Shown: positions 1 to 7,443, numbered from the stretch's first letter. The stretch: DNA of 8,309 nt from Caldilineae bacterium (GCA_003694905.1 RFJM01000411.1:1-8309); one strand, 5' to 3'. The notes: generated from the letters alone by a model not told the origin. Program-made: numbers and translations.

Positions 1-1
1 C

Positions 2-1561
2 AAGCAGATGCTGGAGGCCGCTGCCGTTCTGGCCAAGGATATCGCCTTCTCCACCGCACGGGAGATGACCGGGCTGGACGACCTCAGAGCCACGAAGGGT
101 ATGGACGAACTGGTAGCGCGGCAATTGCTGACCCAGACCGGCCCCACCTATACTTTCATTCACGACCTGACCCGCCACGTCGTGCTGGCCCGCATGAGCC
201 CGACACGGAGGCAGCTCCTGCACCGGCGGGCAGCGCTGGCCCTCATTCGCCAGAGATCTCAGGCCGTAGACATCATTGCCCAGCAATTCGACGCCGGGGG
301 CGACGCCGAAAACGCACTCCACTACTATGAAGCTGCGGCCGAGCGCGCCGAAAAGCTCTATGCCTGGCAGGTCGCCGAAGCTTATTACGAACGAATGCTA
401 ATCCTGCTGGACCAGATCGACCCGACCTGCTCGCGGCGCTCTTGCCAGCGCCTCCGCTGTCAGGTCTTGAGCACACGCGCCGAAATCTACTTCCTGCAGG
501 GTCGCCTCCCACAACGGGATGCCGACATCGCGGCCTTGCAAACCGTGGCACAACGCGCCCGCGACAAGCCAATGCTCGCAGAGGCCCTTGTCACCCGCCT
601 GCGCTATCTGAATCTCGATGGGGTCTATCATGAGGCCGTGGCCCTGGCACTGGAGGGTATCGCCCTGGCAGAAGAAATCGGCGAGCCGGCATTGCTTTCG
701 CGGATCTGGGCACAGAAGGGCTTCGCTCATTACTTCTTGGGTCAGCCGCGCCTGGCCCTTGCCGCCCTGGATGCCGCGGCCGCGGCCGCGGCCGGGTTGT
801 CCGATGCCGAAACGCACAGTCGCATCGCCCAGTTCAGAGGCTACGTCTACTATCACCTGGGCGATTACGAGAACGCTCTTGCCCAGCACAACCGGGCCTA
901 CACTCTGCACGAAAAAACGGGAGACCGCAATCGCATGTCCTGGCGTCTGACCGACATGGGCATCATGTGCATGCTCTTGGGGCGTTTCCAGGAAGCCGAG
1001 GGATATCTGCAGCGCTCTCTCGCGCTCGCACGGGAAATCGCGTCGCAACCGGCCGAGTCGTACGCCCTCAACAATCTCGGTCGGCTGCGCACATTGCAGG
1101 GAGACCCGATATCCGCCCTCGACTTGCACCGGGATTCGCTCAAACTCCAACGTAAGACCGGGAGCAAACGGGGCGAAGCCGGCGCCCTCATCTTCACCGC
1201 TCAGGCCTATCTGGCCATGGGAGCAGTGGACAAGGCAGCCAAGACGATACGCCAGGCGCTGGAAATCTGCCGGAGAATCGACTATCGCTACGGCCTGACC
1301 GATGCCCTCCTCACCCGGGCCGAGATCCTGAGCCGGAACGACCCCACCGCAGCCCTGGAGGTAGCCCGAGAAGGCCTGAAGCTGGCTTCGCAGATCGAAG
1401 CCGGACGCCAAGAACTGAGAGCCCTCTTGCTGCTGGCGGTGCTTGCCAAAGCCTGCGGCCGGGCCGAGGAGGCCGAGCGCTATCGGCGAGAGGCCCGGCG
1501 TCAGGCCGATGCCCTGAGCATGGAGGAGTGGCCCCTGAGGCTGCCCTACGTCTCCCTCTAG
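2..1561 (+). CDS. TPR-repeat protein, C-terminal part of a probable STAND/AAA ATPase signalling protein (5' end outside window)
   Basis: The reading frame is open to the left edge of the window, so this is the 3' part of a longer gene; the first ATG, at 8, has no visible ribosome binding site. Residues are counted from that Met. Residues 1-85 look like the winged-helix segment that follows the ATPase core in MalT/LuxR-type and cyclase-associated STAND proteins: an EAAAVL start, a DELVARQLL helix, then FIHDLTRHVVLARMSP and RRQLLHRRAALAL. From about 100 to 500 there are repeated TPR-like helix pairs, such as GDAENALHYYEAA, LGDYENALAQHNRAYTLHEKTGD, LGRFQEAEGYLQRSLALAREI, QGDPISALDLHRDSL and MGAVDKAAKTIRQALEI. 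TPR arrays mediate protein-protein or ligand contacts; in such proteins they usually sense the signal. No transmembrane segment, signal peptide or C-terminal DNA-binding domain is present, and the protein ends soon after the last repeat. An output domain, if any, would be upstream. The exact role is unknown. The gene ends 7 bp from the convergent glycosyltransferase. Confidence 0.85.
   Translation, partial: KQMLEAAAVLAKDIAFSTAREMTGLDDLRATKGMDELVARQLLTQTGPTYTFIHDLTRHVVLARMSPTRRQLLHRRAALALIRQRSQAVDIIAQQFDAGGDAENALHYYEAAAERAEKLYAWQVAEAYYERMLILLDQIDPTCSRRSCQRLRCQVLSTRAEIYFLQGRLPQRDADIAALQTVAQRARDKPMLAEALVTRLRYLNLDGVYHEAVALALEGIALAEEIGEPALLSRIWAQKGFAHYFLGQPRLALAALDAAAAAAAGLSDAETHSRIAQFRGYVYYHLGDYENALAQHNRAYTLHEKTGDRNRMSWRLTDMGIMCMLLGRFQEAEGYLQRSLALAREIASQPAESYALNNLGRLRTLQGDPISALDLHRDSLKLQRKTGSKRGEAGALIFTAQAYLAMGAVDKAAKTIRQALEICRRIDYRYGLTDALLTRAEILSRNDPTAALEVAREGLKLASQIEAGRQELRALLLLAVLAKACGRAEEAERYRREARRQADALSMEEWPLRLPYVSL
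773..794. repeat. GCCGCG hexamer repeat inside the TPR gene (polyalanine)
   Basis: Three full copies of GCCGCG plus a partial fourth lie in frame and encode seven consecutive alanines (residues 256-262 from the Met at 8). The run sits in a helix of a TPR-like pair, so it is tolerated structurally. Such a repeat could change copy number in units of two codons without breaking the frame. Confidence 0.75.
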
Positions 1562-1568
1562 GACGCTC

Positions 1569-2744
1569 TCACCCCGGGCCGGTGCCCCTTTCGACCACCA
1601 GTGTCTGGAACACCTCGGCCATGGCCTTGGCCGCATGATGCCAGGTGTATTTTTCCTCCACTCGCCGCCGTAACTCGAAGGCCCGCCGGCGCAGGTCGGG
1701 CAGGCGCCGGCAGGTTTCCGCCAAAGCCTCTGCCAGAGCCTGTTCATCGCCCGGGCTTACGTAAACGCCGGCATCACCCAGGTATTGGCGATGCACGGGG
1801 ATGTCGCTGGCGACCACCGGCAGGGCCATGCTCATATAGGGCAGCAGCTTGCCGCTGCCTTCGGTGGCACTGAGCTTTGGGGCCACGGCGATGTCCCCCA
1901 GGGCAAGATAGCGGGGAGCGAGTTCATAGGGCACGGCACCGGTGAAACGAACGCGGTCTGCAATACCAAGGCGCCGAGCCATGCCACGGTAGTGCTGCAC
2001 ATGAGGAAAGCCCATGATGAGGAACTGGGCCTTGTGCCCGCGTAGCGGCGGCGCGGCAATGGCGTGGAGGAGCCAGTCAATGCCCTGATAGGGCGCGAGC
2101 AGGCCCAGATAGACCACCAGCGGGCGATCTGGATCGAGACCCAGGCGATCACGAAGGGCCGAATCCGGCGGGGCCGGCGCGAAGACCTCGGGATCCACAC
2201 TGTCGGCCAGGGGATGGATGCGCTCCTGGGCAACATGACGCAGCCGTTGCGCCGCCTGCAGGGAGGAGGGGAAGAGAGCAGCGGGACGGGTGTCGATCCA
2301 TCGTTCCAGCCTGCGTAGCAGGGGCAGCATGGGAGACCGGGGGGAGAGGAAGCGATGGTCGAGCATCTCCGCGGTCAATGAACCCTGGTAGTCGGCAGTG
2401 AGGGGGATCCCCAACCGGCGCGCCAACACCCAACCGATCAATACTCCCTCGTGCAGGTAGCCGTGGATAAGCTGCGGCCGGAAACGCAGACCAACCCATG
2501 TCGCTGTGGGTGCCAGCAGAAGATCCAGCAAGAGCTTGCGATACGAGGAGCCAACGGCGAGTCTCCGGGTCAAGGGCCAGGGTGGTCGCACCGTACTCAG
2601 GCCCGGAACATCGCTGCCCACCGGATAGGTCACCAGTCGGACCTCATAGCCCAGCGCCTGCAGCGCGCGTAGCTGACCCAGGATGCGCACGTGGCAGCCG
2701 TAGTCGGCAAAGAAACCCGTGGGGGCAATGGCGAGCACTCGCAT
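1569..2744 (-). CDS. Glycosyltransferase family 4-like (GT-B fold, group 1)
   Basis: The predicted 391-residue cytoplasmic or membrane-associated protein should transfer a sugar from a nucleotide-sugar donor, probably in polysaccharide, glycolipid or glycoprotein synthesis; the acceptor cannot be told. The start at 2744 gives MRVLAIAPTGFFADYG, a normal GT4 N-terminal beta strand and loop. An ATG three codons upstream (2753) is equally possible, and neither has a clear Shine-Dalgarno. The frame also stays open to a TTG at 2855, but that would overlap the promoter region. The N-terminal domain spans about residues 1-180. The donor-binding half begins near LVVYLGLLAPYQGIDWLL (209-226) and includes FTGAVPYELAPRYLALGDIAVAPKLS. 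The GT4 EX7E motif is modified: E295 is present in TEGSGKLLPYMS, but the second position is Tyr303 and a Lys (K299) sits inside, as in the GKLL-YM subset of GT4 enzymes. It is divergent from uxaC and convergent with the TPR gene. No other sugar-polymer gene is adjacent. Confidence 0.88.
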   Translation of the reverse strand: MRVLAIAPTGFFADYGCHVRILGQLRALQALGYEVRLVTYPVGSDVPGLSTVRPPWPLTRRLAVGSSYRKLLLDLLLAPTATWVGLRFRPQLIHGYLHEGVLIGWVLARRLGIPLTADYQGSLTAEMLDHRFLSPRSPMLPLLRRLERWIDTRPAALFPSSLQAAQRLRHVAQERIHPLADSVDPEVFAPAPPDSALRDRLGLDPDRPLVVYLGLLAPYQGIDWLLHAIAAPPLRGHKAQFLIMGFPHVQHYRGMARRLGIADRVRFTGAVPYELAPRYLALGDIAVAPKLSATEGSGKLLPYMSMALPVVASDIPVHRQYLGDAGVYVSPGDEQALAEALAETCRRLPDLRRRAFELRRRVEEKYTWHHAAKAMAEVFQTLVVERGTGPG

Positions 2745-2808
2745 AGACCACATGATAGCGGAGAAAGCAGAACTTTGCACGGGCAGCACGCGACCGTTGT
2801 AGTCCGCT

Positions 2809-2836
2809 TTGGGTACGGCCTCGCTTGCGGTATAGT
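2809..2836 (+). promoter_or_regulatory. Possible promoter for uxaC
   Basis: TTGGGT (2809-2814) and TATAGT (2831-2836) are separated by 16 bp. The -10 is close to consensus and the -35 is weak, as expected for a promoter that may need an activator. The start of transcription would be near 2843, about 45 nt before the ATG. No clear operator palindrome is visible. Confidence 0.4.
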
Positions 2837-2855
2837 AACGGCCACGTCGAGTCAA
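2829..2855 (-). promoter_or_regulatory. Possible promoter for the glycosyltransferase gene
   Basis: On the minus strand, TTGACT (2855-2850) is followed after 15 bp by TATACC (2834-2829). The -35 is good, but the spacer is shorter than the preferred 17 bp and the -10 is only partial. Transcription would start near 2822, giving a leader of about 70-80 nt. The -10 overlaps the one proposed for the divergent uxaC gene. Confidence 0.35.
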
Positions 2856-2888
2856 CCTTTGCTCCCAGCCGAAAAGAGGTCAACCACC

Positions 2889-4313
2889 ATGTCCTACCCC
2901 AAATGGAATCTGTCGCCCGACCGTTTCTTTGACCCCGAGCCTGCACAACGCAAAGTAGCTCGCGAGTTGTACGAATCGATTGCGGATCTGCCACTCATCT
3001 GCCCGCACGGTCATGTCGATCCACGCGTTTTTGCCGACGAGGACTACAGCTTCGGCTCCCCCACGCAGATGCTGATCATTCCCGATCATTATGTCTTCCG
3101 CATGTTGTACTCGCAGGGCATCCCATTAGAGGCGTTGGGCATTCCCCGTCGTGATGGTGGTCCGGTGGAGACCGACCACCGCAAGATCTGGCAACTGTTC
3201 GCCGACCATTTCTATCTCTTTCGCGGCACGCCTACCGGTGTCTGGCTGGCCAGCGAGTTTGTGGAGGTGTTCGGTATCGAGGAGAAGCTTACGAGCGAAA
3301 CCGCCCAGCTCATCTACGACCAGATCGAAGCCTGTTTGCAGCAACCGGAGTTTCGGCCGCGGGCACTCTATGAACGCTTCAACATCGAGGTACTCACGAC
3401 CACCGATGCTGCCACCGATACCCTCGAGCATCACCGGCGCATCCGGGAATCGGGCTGGCATGGCGACATCCGGCCCACCTTCCGGCCGGACGGCGTGGTC
3501 AATATCGATACGCCGGGTTGGCGCGAGGAAGTCTGTCGCCTTTCGGAAGTCAGCGGCATCGACATCACGTCCTACAGCCTTTACATTCAGGCTCTGGAGC
3601 AGCGCCGCGCCTTCTTCAAGGAGATGGGCGCTACGGCCACCGACCACGCCGCCGAATCGGCCTACACAGAGGAGCTGAGCCCGGCCGAGGCCGAGTCGAT
3701 TTTTCAGCGCGCGCTGAAGGGCCAGGCCACCCGCGACGACGCGCGGCGTTTCACCGCCCACATGATCATGGAAATGGCGCGCATGAGTATCGAAGACGGT
3801 CTGGTCATGCAGTTTCACGTCGGCTCGTTTCGCTCACACAATCGCCTGATCTATGAGCGATTCGGCAAAGACATGGGAGCCGACATTCCCTTGGAAACCG
3901 AATTCACCCGCAATCTGCACGCCCTGTTGAATAAGTACGGCAACGATCCCCGCCTCACCTTCATTGTCTTCTGTCTGGACGAAGACACCTACGCCCGCGA
4001 ACTGGCCCCCCTGGCCGGTCACTATCCTGCCATGCGTCTGGGCCCGCCCTGGTGGTTCTACGATAGCATCAACGGCATGATCCGCTACCGGGATCTCGTC
4101 CACGAAACCGCGGGGCTGTACAACACCGTCGGATTCAACGATGACACGAGAGCCTTTCCTTCGATCCCTGCACGGCACGATCTCTGGCGGCGGGTCGAGA
4201 GCAACTGGCTGGCCGGGATGGTAGTCCGCGGCATCATCGACATGCAGGACGCGCGAGAGATGGCCGTCGATTCGGCGTACGGGCTGGCCAAACGGGCTTA
4301 CAGATTCGGCTGA
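2889..4313 (+). CDS. uxaC: Glucuronate (uronate) isomerase
   Basis: This 474-residue protein belongs to the amidohydrolase superfamily. Family members convert D-glucuronate to D-fructuronate and D-galacturonate to D-tagaturonate, the first cytoplasmic step in hexuronate catabolism. The ATG at 2889 is chosen because AAGAGGT (2874-2880) lies 8 nt upstream and the product starts MSYPKWNLSPDRFF; the open frame further upstream lacks such a signal and crosses the promoter. The metal-binding beta-strand-1 motif is CPHGHVDP (38-45, with H40 and H42). Later landmarks are TTDAATDTLEHH (171-182), MQFHVGSFRSHN (307-318), GPPWWFYDSINGM (385-397) and GFNDDTRAFPSIPARHD (415-431). These correspond to the family's TDDP, MQ-H-G, WWF and TDSRSF-RH regions but differ from the E. 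coli type, so this is a divergent branch. The length is near that of E. coli UxaC (about 470). No other hexuronate genes lie in the window, so substrate preference is not settled. Confidence 0.92.
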   Translation: MSYPKWNLSPDRFFDPEPAQRKVARELYESIADLPLICPHGHVDPRVFADEDYSFGSPTQMLIIPDHYVFRMLYSQGIPLEALGIPRRDGGPVETDHRKIWQLFADHFYLFRGTPTGVWLASEFVEVFGIEEKLTSETAQLIYDQIEACLQQPEFRPRALYERFNIEVLTTTDAATDTLEHHRRIRESGWHGDIRPTFRPDGVVNIDTPGWREEVCRLSEVSGIDITSYSLYIQALEQRRAFFKEMGATATDHAAESAYTEELSPAEAESIFQRALKGQATRDDARRFTAHMIMEMARMSIEDGLVMQFHVGSFRSHNRLIYERFGKDMGADIPLETEFTRNLHALLNKYGNDPRLTFIVFCLDEDTYARELAPLAGHYPAMRLGPPWWFYDSINGMIRYRDLVHETAGLYNTVGFNDDTRAFPSIPARHDLWRRVESNWLAGMVVRGIIDMQDAREMAVDSAYGLAKRAYRFG

Positions 4314-4356
4314 TCCCCCCGGATTCGGCGAGGCCGGTCAGGGCAGAATCGGGGGA
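4314..4356 (+). terminator. Strong stem-loop immediately after the uxaC stop codon
   Basis: TCCCCC (4314-4319) pairs with GGGGGA (4351-4356), and GATTC (4322-4326) pairs with GAATC (4346-4350). This makes an 11-bp stem with a two-base bulge (4320-4321) and a 19-nt loop that can fold again. It starts on the base after the stop. There is no U tract after it, so it is either an mRNA 3'-end stabiliser, a weak terminator, or the first helix of the structured element that follows. Confidence 0.5.
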
Positions 4357-4474
4357 TGAAAGTCCGGGCAGAGAACGACCTCTACGTCCGTGTAAGGGGC
4401 CAACCCCCACCCACTTTGGCCGAGGACAAGGCCTGAAACTGCGGTCTACGCGGTAGATCGCCCACTTGCCCCCT
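4357..4474 (+). ncRNA. Possible structured RNA or group II intron domain I relic between uxaC and lepB
   Basis: This stretch has no ORF of interest but is dense in complementary segments. AGAG (4370-4373) faces CTCT (4380-4383). AGGGGCCAA (4395-4403) can pair with TTGCCCCCT (4466-4474) with one C-C mismatch, or fold locally with the following CCCC. A 9-bp hairpin closes a GCG loop at 4441-4461. The 5' part reads GATGAAAGTCCGGGCAGAG and the 3' part GAGGACAAGGCCTGAAACTG, wording I associate with domain I of bacterial group II introns; the first part also resembles the GAGGAAAGTCCGGGC of RNase P RNA. No intron-encoded reverse transcriptase or full domain V is present, and the region is too short for RNase P RNA. 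The strand is assigned from these resemblances and could be wrong; it may instead serve as a terminator region for both convergent genes. Confidence 0.33.
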
Positions 4475-4497
4475 GTCGAAGAGCTGAACGACCCTCC

Positions 4498-5160
4498 CTA
4501 GCGCACGAATCCCAGCGTCCCCAGGGGCCAGTAACGCAAAAGCGCGCGCCCCGTGATCCTCTCCAGGCTGACGGGTCCAAACGCACGCGAGTCGCGTGAG
4601 CGATTGCGATTGTCCCCCATGACGAACACGCTGTCGGCAGGGATCGGCGTCTCGGGATAGATGCCTTTGGTCACCACCCGGAGGTAAGGCTCCACCAGAG
4701 GATGCCCGTCGATATATACCTGGCCGTTGTGGACGGCGATGGTCTCGCCGGGTAGGCCCACCACGCGCTTGATCAACGGCAGACCGTTGGCTTCGGGCGA
4801 GTGCAAGACCACGATTTCACCTCGTTCCGGCGCACGAAAGCGGTAGCTGATTTTTTTGATGATGATCTGCTGGCCCTGGTAGAGGGTTGGCTCCATGCTG
4901 TAGCTTTCCACGCGCGTGGATTGCATGACGAAGGCGTGGACGAGCAACGCCACCACCAACGCCGGCAACAAAGTCGCCAGCGTCTCTTTGACAAAGGAGG
5001 CCCACCCCCTCGCCCAGGCCAACAGACCCGAGGCGCCTTCCCCCGCTCGTGCGGGTTGGTGGCGTTCAGGCTGGTCTTCCGCCCGAATGATCCGGGCATC
5101 GGGCGGAAGACTCGATGACGTGAGTTCTGGTTCGTCGGAGACGGCGAAGGGGTCGGTCAT
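4498..5160 (-). CDS. lepB: Signal peptidase I
   Basis: This 220-residue membrane-anchored serine protease removes signal peptides from secreted proteins at the outer face of the cytoplasmic membrane. A cytoplasmic N-terminus rich in charged residues (1-60) is followed by a single membrane span (about 61-79, LATLLPALVVALLVHAFVM). The catalytic serine is S88 in ESYSMEPTL, matching the family SxMxPT box. The general-base lysine is K131 in LIKRVVGLPGE. The conserved box GDNRNRSRDSRAFGPV spans 182-197. The size suits a Gram-positive or Chloroflexota-type enzyme with one membrane span. The ATG at 5160 is 15 bp after the pnp stop codon; only a weak GAG precedes it, so it is probably cotranscribed and perhaps translationally coupled with pnp. 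The extended N-terminus (about 55 residues before the span) is longer than in many short SPases. Confidence 0.96.
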   Translation of the reverse strand: MTDPFAVSDEPELTSSSLPPDARIIRAEDQPERHQPARAGEGASGLLAWARGWASFVKETLATLLPALVVALLVHAFVMQSTRVESYSMEPTLYQGQQIIIKKISYRFRAPERGEIVVLHSPEANGLPLIKRVVGLPGETIAVHNGQVYIDGHPLVEPYLRVVTKGIYPETPIPADSVFVMGDNRNRSRDSRAFGPVSLERITGRALLRYWPLGTLGFVR

Positions 5161-5175
5161 CTCAGCAGGGACACA

Positions 5176-7416
5176 CTAGTGCCGGCGTGGCGCGGGGCGT
5201 CTGCCGCGAGGAGGGCGTCCGCCACCGCGATTGCCGCCACCGCGGTTACCCCCGCCGCGGCGACCACCACCGCCGCCCTTGCGGTCACGAGCTTTGGCCT
5301 CTTCCGCACTCCAGCCTTCCAACACGGCCTGGCGGCTAAGCCGGATCTTGCCGTTCTCCGAGTCGATGTCGATCACCATGACCATGATCTCATCCCCCAG
5401 CTTGACCACATCTTCCACATTGGCCACCCGGTAGTCGGCCAGTTGCGAGATGTGGACCATGCCGTCGACACCAGGCAGTATCTCCACGAATACACCGTAG
5501 GGTTCAATGCGGGTGACGCGACCGGTGTAGATCTGACCGATCTTGGCCTCTTCGGTCATGTGCTGGATGACCTCCAGCGCCTTTTCGGCGCCGACACCAC
5601 CGGCGACGTAGACTGTGCCATCCTCTTCGATGTCGATCTTGACGTCGTACTCGCTTTGCAGGGCGCGGATAGTCTTGCCACCCGGACCGATGATCTTGCC
5701 GATCTTCTCGGTGTCGATGTGCGTGGTGATGATGCGCGGTGCGTAGATAGACAGGTGATCGCGAGGCTCGGGAATCACCTCCAGCATCCTTTCCAGGATG
5801 AACAGACGGCCTTCGCGAGCCTGTTCGAGGGCCCTCTCCAGCAGTTCGTAGCTCAGGCCCTTGATCTTGATATCCATCTGCAAGGCCGTGATCCCAGCTT
5901 TGGTACCCGCCACCTTGAAGTCCATGTCTCCCAGGTGATCTTCCATCCCCTGGATGTCAGAAAGGACCACGTAGCGGCTATCAGGCTGGGTCACATCCCC
6001 TTCGGAGATGAGGCCCATGGCGATACCTGCCACCGGCGCCGAGATGGGTACACCGGCATCCATCAGGGCCAGAGTGCTGCCGCACACCGACGCCATCGAG
6101 GTGGAGCCGTTGGAGGCCAGGCACTCGGAGACGAGACGCAGGGTGTAGGGGAAGGAATCCTGGTCGGGGATGACGGGGAGCAGGGCACGCTCGGCCAGGG
6201 CACCGTGACCGATTTCGCGGCGTTTCGGGCCGCGCATAGGCCAGGTCTCGCCCGTAGAAAAGGGCGGGAAGTTGTAGTGGTGGATGTAGCGCTTTGTGTC
6301 TTCGGGCGAGAGATTGTCGAGGGTTTGGGCATCGCGGGGGGTGCCGAGCGTGGCGATGGTAAGTACCTGGGTCTCGCCGCGGGTAAAGAGGCCGGAACCG
6401 TGCGTGCGCGGGAGCACGCCCACGGCGCACGAAATAGGCCTGATGGTCTGCGGATCGCGGCCATCCGGTCGCTCGCCGGCTTCCAGGATGCGCTGGCGGA
6501 CGGTTTTCTTGAGCAGGTCCTCGAAAGCGCTCTTGAGTTCCGCGGGGTCGTACTCTTCGTCGCCGAAGTGTTCCAGCATTTCGTTTAGAAGCCCTTCGAG
6601 GGCCTCGCGGCGCTCTTCTTTCAGCAACCCGGTACTCACGATCTCCGTCAGGCGCTCGCCGACAAAAGCCCTCACAGCCTCGACCAGTTCTTCGTTTGTT
6701 TCCGCCAGCACCACCTCGATCTTATCCTTGCCCAGTTCCTCGCGCATACGTTTTTGCAGGGCAATGATAGGCTGGATGGCTTCGTGCCCGACCTGTAAGG
6801 CCTGCAAGACGATGTGTTCGGGAAGCTCGTGGGCACCCGCTTCGACCATGAGGATGCCATCTTCGGTGCCGGCCATGCGCAGATCGAGCAGGCTGTTCTC
6901 GATCTCGGCAAAGGTGGGGTTGATGACAAACTGATCGTCGATGTAGCCGACCCGCACGGCACCCACCGGGCCTTCCCAGGGAATGTCCGAGATCATAAGA
7001 GCAGCCGAGGCCGCGTTGATGGAGAGGATATCCAGGGGATTCTCCTCGTCTGCGCTCAGAGCTGTGCAGATAATCTGGACGTCGTTGCGAAAACCCTGGG
7101 GAAAGAGGGGACGCAGGGGCCGGTCGGTGAGCCGAGCGGTGAGGATGGCCTGTGTGGAGGGCCGGCCTTCGCGGCGGAAGAAGCTGCCGGGAATGCGGCC
7201 TGCCGCGTACAGGCGCTCCTCGAAGTCGACGCTAAGCGGGAAAAAGTCGATGCCTTCGCGCGGTGCTTTGGAAGCGGTGGCGGTGGCGAGCACGACCGCG
7301 CCTCCCACCTGAATGGTGACGGCACCGCCGGCAAAACGGGCCAGGTCGCCCGTTTCCAGTACCATAGTCGTGTTGCCGACTACGGTTTCGTAGTGGTGTG
7401 ATTGGTGGTAAGTCAT
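5176..7416 (-). CDS. pnp: Polynucleotide phosphorylase (polyribonucleotide nucleotidyltransferase)
   Basis: This 746-residue, trimeric 3'-5' phosphorolytic exoribonuclease degrades mRNA and can add heteropolymeric tails; it acts in the cytoplasm, often in the degradosome. The ATG at 7416 is preceded by an excellent AAAGGAGA at 7421-7428; an upstream in-frame GTG at 7449 has no such site. Domain order: first RNase PH domain (about 10-230, with GRIPGSFFRREGRPS at 73-87), all-helical linker (about 240-315), second RNase PH domain (about 320-555), KH domain (about 556-620, GPGG loop at 577-580) and S1 domain (about 625-697). Catalytic landmarks in the second core are GHGALAERAL, SNGSTSMASVCG and EDHLGDMDFKVAGT; D493 and D499 match E. 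coli D486 and D492. Residues 714-746 form a Gly/Arg-rich tail absent from E. coli PNPase, with GGGNR repeats, which may add RNA affinity. It lies between rpsO and lepB in a probable operon. Confidence 0.98.
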   Translation of the reverse strand: MTYHQSHHYETVVGNTTMVLETGDLARFAGGAVTIQVGGAVVLATATASKAPREGIDFFPLSVDFEERLYAAGRIPGSFFRREGRPSTQAILTARLTDRPLRPLFPQGFRNDVQIICTALSADEENPLDILSINAASAALMISDIPWEGPVGAVRVGYIDDQFVINPTFAEIENSLLDLRMAGTEDGILMVEAGAHELPEHIVLQALQVGHEAIQPIIALQKRMREELGKDKIEVVLAETNEELVEAVRAFVGERLTEIVSTGLLKEERREALEGLLNEMLEHFGDEEYDPAELKSAFEDLLKKTVRQRILEAGERPDGRDPQTIRPISCAVGVLPRTHGSGLFTRGETQVLTIATLGTPRDAQTLDNLSPEDTKRYIHHYNFPPFSTGETWPMRGPKRREIGHGALAERALLPVIPDQDSFPYTLRLVSECLASNGSTSMASVCGSTLALMDAGVPISAPVAGIAMGLISEGDVTQPDSRYVVLSDIQGMEDHLGDMDFKVAGTKAGITALQMDIKIKGLSYELLERALEQAREGRLFILERMLEVIPEPRDHLSIYAPRIITTHIDTEKIGKIIGPGGKTIRALQSEYDVKIDIEEDGTVYVAGGVGAEKALEVIQHMTEEAKIGQIYTGRVTRIEPYGVFVEILPGVDGMVHISQLADYRVANVEDVVKLGDEIMVMVIDIDSENGKIRLSRQAVLEGWSAEEAKARDRKGGGGGRRGGGNRGGGNRGGGRPPRGRRPAPRRH

Positions 7417-7443
7417 AGGTTCTCCTTTTTTGACATACCCACC

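Noticed and set aside
398..1747. 449-residue open frame on the minus strand opposite the TPR gene
   Set aside because: Shadow of the TPR gene, crossing the stop codons of two convergent genes; no family signature.
2691..2888. 66-residue upstream extension of uxaC
   Set aside because: It would overlap the divergent glycosyltransferase start and the promoter region; the ATG at 2889 has a good ribosome binding site and matches the family N-terminus.
4357..4375. RNase P RNA, suggested by GATGAAAGTCCGGGC
   Set aside because: Only one conserved block is matched; the available 184 bp is about half the needed length and the partner block (ACAGAA...GGCTTA type) is absent.
5179..6588. 469-residue open frame on the + strand opposite pnp
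   Set aside because: It is the antisense shadow of pnp, which is unambiguously real; high GC and codon bias keep the frame open. No start signal and no recognisable domain.
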